Shown here one piece after another: positions 59,808-64,000 of a stretch of DNA of 64,000 nt. The notes under the pieces were generated by a model that made no database searches, had not been told where the DNA came from, and saw only the letters and a program-made list of their open reading frames with translations. The DNA is from Laceyella sediminis (lineage in GTDB: Bacteria > Bacillota > Bacilli > Thermoactinomycetales > Thermoactinomycetaceae): contig NZ_PVTZ01000015.1 of NCBI RefSeq assembly GCF_003003125.1, positions 1 through 64,000 of the forward strand. The letters run 5' to 3'. The position numbers were made by a program, and so were the translations under genes. Within the stretch, counting starts at the first letter, position 1. The number at the start of each line of letters is the position of its first letter.

Positions 59808-60584
59808 TTACAGGCGTTGCTTTTGATTAAAGTGGACAATGCGAGCGACCCAAGCGCGTGGCAGAAACCGGCAGATGAAGATAAAGAAGCGGTAAGCTAG
59901 TCCAGGGATGACCACCGTTTGCCCTTTCATCATGCCATTAAAGCCCGCCTGTGCCACCCGGCGGACATCGAGAGTGCTTTTGTCCACATGCGGTGGGTTG
60001 TTCATCTTGGCGCGGTGTTTAAATTTCGTATCGGTGGGGCCGGGACACAACGCGGTGACGGTGACGCCCGTGCCGCGGAGCTCTTCTTGTAGCGCCTCGG
60101 AAAAAGAGAGCACATACGCTTTTGTCGCGTAATAGACGGACATTAGCGGCCCCGGCATGAAAGATGCCAGCGATGCCACTTGTAGGATGCGGCCGGATCG
60201 GGATGCCACCATCTGCGGCACAAACAGTTTGGTTAATTGCGTCAGGGCGGTCACATTGACTGTAATCATGTCGGTTTCCACAGACAGATCGGTGGTTGTG
60301 AAAGGGCCTAATAAACCAAATCCCGCATTGTTCACCAGATAATCAATGGCCCACCCGTTTATTTGGCATGTTCGATACACTGTTTCTGCTGCGTGCGGTT
60401 GGCCGAGATCTTGGACAATGATATGTGCTTGAATGCGATGGTTCTTTTTTAAGGATTGGGCCACGGCGTGCAATTTGGCTTGATCGCGCGCAACCAAAAC
60501 CACGTCATGTCCGGCGGCGGCAAATAGTGTGGCCAATTCTTTGCCAATGCCTTCTGAAGCTCCAGTGATTAATGCGATACCCAT
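59808..60584 (-). CDS. SDR family NAD(P)-dependent oxidoreductase
   Basis: A 258-aa classical short-chain dehydrogenase. The cofactor loop is ITGASEGIGKEL; the NNAGFG motif, catalytic Ser in ILQVASLASFMPGP and YxxxK in YYATKAY are intact; a C-terminal amphipathic or membrane-associating helix (GLAYRFFIFICRFLPRAWVARI) is present, as in the DltE/YqjQ-like group. Substrate unknown. GGAGG precedes the ATG. Confidence 0.92.
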   Translation of the reverse strand: MGIALITGASEGIGKELATLFAAAGHDVVLVARDQAKLHAVAQSLKKNHRIQAHIIVQDLGQPHAAETVYRTCQINGWAIDYLVNNAGFGLLGPFTTTDLSVETDMITVNVTALTQLTKLFVPQMVASRSGRILQVASLASFMPGPLMSVYYATKAYVLSFSEALQEELRGTGVTVTALCPGPTDTKFKHRAKMNNPPHVDKSTLDVRRVAQAGFNGMMKGQTVVIPGLAYRFFIFICRFLPRAWVARIVHFNQKQRL

Positions 60585-60832
60585 TATCCGTTCCTCCGCT
60601 TTGAGGTTTTCTAAATGATGTTGATATGATTCTCGCAGTCATCTTACTACATTTCGCTGACTTTCAACAATTTTCATATGGAGTGGTGTTTACCACATTT
60701 GTTGTCGGCGGGGGTAAGGTTTTGTCATCGATGGCGGGAATCCAGCAACTTACAAAAAATGACAGCTCCCACTTGTTTCCATAATTGTCAGAATGTTATA
60801 ATTATACCAGGAAAAGCAAGGGGGGAAACGTA

Positions 60833-61018
60833 ATGACAGGCTTAGTGAGATTACAGGCAGTTATTGCGTTTTGGGATCGCGACGGGGTGGGGAAAAAGAA
60901 AAAAGTCGACTTGTGTCCATGTTGCTATGCGCCAGGTGGCCAAGTAGAAAAAGTGGGAGAAAAATGGTTGTGCCACATCTGTGAGACGGTGATGAGTGAA
61001 ACGGAGCTAGGCATATAG
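60833..61018 (+). CDS. Small zinc-ribbon protein
   Basis: A 61-aa protein with a zinc-binding pattern CPCC...CHIC (DLCPCCYAPGG, then WLCHICETVM). GGGGGG precedes ATG 60833 by about 9 nt. Unknown family; possibly a small nucleic-acid-binding or protein-interaction module. Closely followed by a terminator (61079-61113). Confidence 0.65.
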   Translation: MTGLVRLQAVIAFWDRDGVGKKKKVDLCPCCYAPGGQVEKVGEKWLCHICETVMSETELGI

Positions 61019-61078
61019 AAGCAACGCTATGATGTTTTATTTGCTGGCCTCAAGCGGGTCAGATCGCTTCCAGTTGAC

Positions 61079-61113
61079 AAAACCCCCTTCACATGCGGGT
61101 GAAGGGGGTTTTG
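61079..61113. terminator. Terminator shared by convergent genes
   Basis: AAAACCCCCTTCAC pairs with GTGAAGGGGGTTTT. Confidence 0.88.
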
Positions 61114-61413
61114 TCAACTCCACGTATTGCGGCTCCGTCCGGCTTGTCTGGCGTCGGAGTTACGGGCGAGAAAAGCGGCTTCTTCTTGTTTGGCCAGTTC
61201 AAGGCGTTGTTCGGCTTGAATCAGGTCACGGGTGCATTCGCGAAGTTTGCGTTCCCAACGCAATTGCTCCTGCCTGTGAAAACGTTCGATTTCTGTTTCT
61301 CCGTGCCGGTGGGCGCGTTGCATTTCATCCTGATGAAAGGCGATCTGCCGCTCGCAGTCTTGGATATCGCGCTGGATGAGCAAGATTTCTTGTTCGAACC
61401 GATGTGTGAACAT
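61114..61413 (-). CDS. 99-aa coiled-coil protein
   Basis: Predicted almost entirely helical: long runs such as ILLIQRDIQDCERQIAFHQD and RKLRECTRDLIQAEQRLE. ATG 61413 is 1 nt past the stop of the upstream gene and GAAGAGGT is well placed, so it is translationally coupled to that gene. Family unknown. Confidence 0.6.
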   Translation of the reverse strand: MFTHRFEQEILLIQRDIQDCERQIAFHQDEMQRAHRHGETEIERFHRQEQLRWERKLRECTRDLIQAEQRLELAKQEEAAFLARNSDARQAGRSRNTWS

Positions 61414-61414
61414 A

Positions 61415-61822
61415 TCATACCTCTTCCAATTTGGGATAAGTAAAGATTTCTTCTTGTCTTTTGGCGATAAACATGCCACCATATGTATGTTCATGGATCT
61501 CATCAAAGGTGAAGCTTGTTAATACTTCAAACTGGGCTGCATGGTCTTTGGTCCAGCAATTCAGGCGCTGGATTTCCCCGCGTCGCCAAAGGTCTAACGC
61601 ATCCCATTTGGTGAAAAGGTGAATTTGGCTGGTCGCATCCGGTTTTTTTTTGCTGATGATAAATAGGCCTTTGTCAGTCATTTCGCCGATGCAGGAAGCA
61701 TCAAATTCAACCGACACCTCGTAAGGGCCAGCATGCTCCTCAGTCCAGGCCGGAATGGCCGAGCCATGTGCGTGCCAGCTTTTCCAGTAATCCCAAGTAG
61801 TGAATAAAAGAAGTTTGTTCAT
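61415..61822 (-). CDS. Hypothetical protein with two repeats
   Basis: A 135-aa protein in which two halves resemble each other: LFTTWDYWKSWHAHGSAIPA and LFTKWDALDLWRRGEIQR, each followed by W-TE/TK-H-A and then a strand. It looks like a tandem of one ~65-residue module. ATG 61822 is preceded by AGGGCGGGGAG; ATG 61840 is the alternative. Unknown family; co-transcribed with the coiled-coil gene. Confidence 0.6.
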   Translation of the reverse strand: MNKLLLFTTWDYWKSWHAHGSAIPAWTEEHAGPYEVSVEFDASCIGEMTDKGLFIISKKKPDATSQIHLFTKWDALDLWRRGEIQRLNCWTKDHAAQFEVLTSFTFDEIHEHTYGGMFIAKRQEEIFTYPKLEEV

Positions 61823-61960
61823 GTCTCCCCGCCCTAACATTGGATGGATATCTCTCTAATCCTATTTTAAGTGATAATATCCAAATTATTCAATTTATTT
61901 TGGTGAGCTGGGAAGCGGTCGCCATATGGAGTGGAATTCGCGAAAGAAAAGAGGGAAGCG

Positions 61961-62119
61961 ATGGAACGGAGATGGTTTACTTGGTCGTTGGTGACTCTGC
62001 TCATTTTGCTCATGCTGGTGATGAAGCTGTTGCGCTTCAGCGCGTTTCTGATCTTGTTGCTGGTTTTGGTGATTGGGGGAGGATTGGTTATTAGTCGGCT
62101 ATGGGGCAAATGGAAATGA
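61961..62119 (+). CDS. Small membrane protein
   Basis: A 52-aa protein: a basic start (MERRW), two hydrophobic stretches (SLVTLLILLMLVMKLLRF, AFLILLLVLVIGGGLVISRL) and a basic tail. AGAGGGA lies 5 nt before the ATG. Unknown function. Confidence 0.6.
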   Translation: MERRWFTWSLVTLLILLMLVMKLLRFSAFLILLLVLVIGGGLVISRLWGKWK

Positions 62120-62211
62120 CAGCGGACCAGCAGGGAGTATGGACATCTTGGGCTAGCATTTCATTATAATGGAGAGAGAAGACAGAACGAACAGGAAGTA
62201 GAAGTGATACT

Positions 62212-62706
62212 GTGTGGAAAAAAGAAGCGTATCTGTTGCGGCGGTTGTTTGTGTCGGATGTGGAGATCCCTTTTTTGTTTGCACAATTGATCTATGACTA
62301 CAAAGAGCGGTCGGGGCATGTGGAAGTGTTGTTGGACGAAGTGACAGACCAGACCCAAACCGTCCTCAAGCATCAGGAGAAGTTTAAGCTGCCTGTTGCC
62401 TGCGTCACGCAAGAGTTTTACCGGATCAGAGGGTTGGCGCGGTGTATGGAGATGTACGACAAGCGTTACCAGTTGCAGTTTGCGTTGGAGACGCCGCTGG
62501 AGAAGAAGCCGTTTGCGCTGGAGGAATTAGTGAAACCTTATGATATGGTGTCTGTCGAATATGCTGGGACGGTGGTGAAAGGGTTTATCGTCAACTTTTC
62601 CAATGACGGGAGTTTTTTGGCGCTTCGGGACCCCGATACGCTCCAGATTCAGCTTTTTCCGGTCGGTCGATGTAAAATCACGTTGCTGGATTCGGGGATC
62701 AAGTGA
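62212..62706 (+). CDS. Hypothetical protein
   Basis: A 164-aa soluble protein with a GTG start (MWKKEAYLLRRLFVSDVEIP). It ends in a beta-rich part (YDMVSVEYAGTVVKGFIVNF, GRCKITLLDSGIK). I do not recognise the family. Lies 155 nt upstream of kynA; linkage to it is not clear. Confidence 0.6.
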   Translation: MWKKEAYLLRRLFVSDVEIPFLFAQLIYDYKERSGHVEVLLDEVTDQTQTVLKHQEKFKLPVACVTQEFYRIRGLARCMEMYDKRYQLQFALETPLEKKPFALEELVKPYDMVSVEYAGTVVKGFIVNFSNDGSFLALRDPDTLQIQLFPVGRCKITLLDSGIK

Positions 62707-62860
62707 CGTGATGGGGAGCGTTGCCGCTTTAACGTGTCATCGCCTGTGATTGGAGAGAATGTTGCCAATATTGTAAAATAGGGTGGAGCGTAGCATAGCG
62801 TAGTTGATGGAGAACGAAGAGTCAGTGGAAGCTGAGCTGATGAACCGGGGAGACGAAGAT

Positions 62861-63700
62861 ATGGAACACAGTGAGCGACATACGTTGGACGAACAGATTG
62901 TCACCGACTTCAGAGAGCGCATGACTTATGGGGAATATCTTCAATTGGACCGTTTACTGTCCAGCCAGACTCCGTTGTCGGAGCATCATGACGAAATGCT
63001 GTTCATCATTATCCATCAGACCAGCGAATTATGGATGAAGTTGTTTTTGCACGAATTGACATCGGCAATCACCCGGATCAATGAGGATGACTTGGCCACC
63101 GCTTTCAAGATGTTGAGTCGCGTATCCAAAATCCAGTCACAAATTATCTACGCATGGGATGTGCTGTCCACCTTAACGCCGACCGAATATCTGGCGTTTC
63201 GCGACAAATTGGGTCAAGCGTCGGGATTTCAGTCTTTTCAGTATAGGGAAATCGAGTTTCGCTTGGGCAACAAAAACGCCCAACTATTGCGGATATATGA
63301 GAAAGACCCGGCGTTGCTGGAACGGTTGACCCAGGTTTTGCACGCCCCATCCATCTACGACGCGGCGATCGGGGCTTTGGCGCGAGCGGGATTTTCCATC
63401 GACCGCGCCGTGTTGGAGCGGGATGTCACCCAGCCGTATCAAGCAAACCAGAGCGTTGCCGCCGCCTGGATGGCCGTGTATCAAGATGTGCAGCGGTATT
63501 GGGAGCTGTATGAGTTGGCGGAAAAATTGATGGATGTGGAAGACGGATTGCAGCAATGGCGCTTCCGCCACATGAAGACAGTGGAGCGCATCATCGGCTT
63601 TAAACGGGGAACCGGCGGATCATCCGGGGTTCCTTATCTCAAAGGGGTACTGGAACAACGGATTTTCCCGGAGCTGTGGGATGTTCGGACACAATTTTAA
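62861..63700 (+). CDS. kynA: Tryptophan 2,3-dioxygenase
   Basis: A 279-aa heme dioxygenase opening tryptophan's indole ring to N-formylkynurenine. Conserved: [29 protein letters not shown] (heme-side His), [14 protein letters not shown], the [24 protein letters not shown] block, LWRFRH-like [26 protein letters not shown] with the proximal His, and [11 protein letters not shown] 62861 is preferred because GGGGAG precedes it; upstream in-frame starts are longer than the family norm. First gene of a kynurenine operon. Confidence 0.95.
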   Translation: MEHSERHTLDEQIVTDFRERMTYGEYLQLDRLLSSQTPLSEHHDEMLFIIIHQTSELWMKLFLHELTSAITRINEDDLATAFKMLSRVSKIQSQIIYAWDVLSTLTPTEYLAFRDKLGQASGFQSFQYREIEFRLGNKNAQLLRIYEKDPALLERLTQVLHAPSIYDAAIGALARAGFSIDRAVLERDVTQPYQANQSVAAAWMAVYQDVQRYWELYELAEKLMDVEDGLQQWRFRHMKTVERIIGFKRGTGGSSGVPYLKGVLEQRIFPELWDVRTQF

Positions 63701-63716
63701 CGAGCGGGGTGATCGC

Positions 63717-64000
63717 ATGGCAAGAGATCCGCTGACACGCGAATGGGCGGAGAAAATGGATCAGACAGACGAGCTGTCCAGCTTTCGCAAAGAATTTTAT
63801 ATCCAAGAAGGCACCATTTATCTGAACGGCAACTCGTTGGGACTGTTGTCCAAACGGGCGGAAGCTTCCTTGCATGCCCAGTTGGAGTCATGGCAACGCT
63901 ACGGCATCGACGGTTGGACGCAGGGAAAACGACCGTGGTTTTTCCTTGCCGAATCGTTGCGAGGCAGCTTGGCTCCCCTCGTCGGCGCCAAAGAGCATGA
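63717..64000 (+). CDS. kynU: Kynureninase, 5' part (cut by the window end)
   Basis: ATG 63717 follows GAGCGGGGTGATCGC, 16 nt after the kynA stop. The 94 visible residues ([50 protein letters not shown]) match the N-terminus of the PLP enzyme kynureninase, which makes anthranilate (or 3-hydroxyanthranilate). Incomplete at the right edge. Confidence 0.92.
   Translation, partial: MARDPLTREWAEKMDQTDELSSFRKEFYIQEGTIYLNGNSLGLLSKRAEASLHAQLESWQRYGIDGWTQGKRPWFFLAESLRGSLAPLVGAKEH

Noticed and set aside
61093-61443. Plus-strand frame of 116 codons
   Set aside because: Antisense to the coiled-coil gene and starts inside the terminator hairpin.

Overview
The window reads as chromosome of a spore-forming, aerobic Bacillales-type Firmicute. 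The evidence is a Spo0M-family gene, a YheC/YheD spore-coat-type gene, a sporulenol-synthase-type cyclase, a BceRS-BceAB module, strong AGGAGG ribosome binding sites, frequent TTG/GTG starts, sigma-A promoters and dense hairpin terminators. Housekeeping genes are moderately GC-rich. A thermophilic Thermoactinomycetaceae-like host is a reasonable guess from the gene mix, but this is inference.

Layout. 0-9 kb: a three-repeat CRISPR remnant; a DoxX gene; a YugN-like gene; a CobW GTPase divergent from a ferredoxin-like gene with a Zur/Fur-type box between them; a methyltransferase flanked by two identical 17-nt palindromes; a secreted subtilase; a GH4 glycosidase; and an NhaC-superfamily transporter behind an S-box (SAM) riboswitch, which makes it a candidate MetT methionine transporter. 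9-22 kb: a visibly AT-rich defence island. It holds a Gabija-like pair (gajA-gajB, minus strand), then, divergently, two very large uncharacterised genes: a 1011-aa protein with a possible PIWI/RNase H-like C-terminus and a 1217-aa protein with SF2 helicase motifs. A DUF3800 gene follows. The two-gene module is the best candidate for an undescribed system.

22-36 kb: DUF2071 and YczE-like genes; a run of small unknown genes with a second DoxX; a DIP1984-like gene; a quinone-reductase-like MDR enzyme; stand-alone chorismate mutase; PutP; a polysaccharide-deacetylase lipoprotein; an R2-like ligand-binding oxidase divergent from an Rrf2 regulator that is preceded by an upstream ORF; an AraC/GyrI-like regulator; a 22-aa peptide gene with its own promoter; RsgA; and CutC behind a structured 5' leader. 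36-46.5 kb: bceRS-bceAB with a BceR-type operator, Dps, a tiny membrane peptide, an M16C metalloprotease, and an ABC exporter whose ATPase gene carries a one-base frameshift.

46.5-64 kb: spo0M; a free-standing paralogue of the PolC N-terminal domain; small ORFs; YheC/D; a LOG-family hydrolase; an HTH-TPR regulator translationally coupled to a 12-codon peptide gene and a terminator (a possible RNPP-like pair); a second DUF3970-like protein; a degenerate asparagine-synthetase homologue next to a SqhC-like cyclase; DegV; an orphan sugar-binding lipoprotein; an SDR; several short unknown genes; and the kynurenine pathway genes kynA and kynU (the latter cut by the window end). Most genes are short transcription units bounded by hairpins. 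Functional links that can be read directly are Gabija, the two-gene helicase module, BceRSAB, the ABC exporter, and kynA-kynU.
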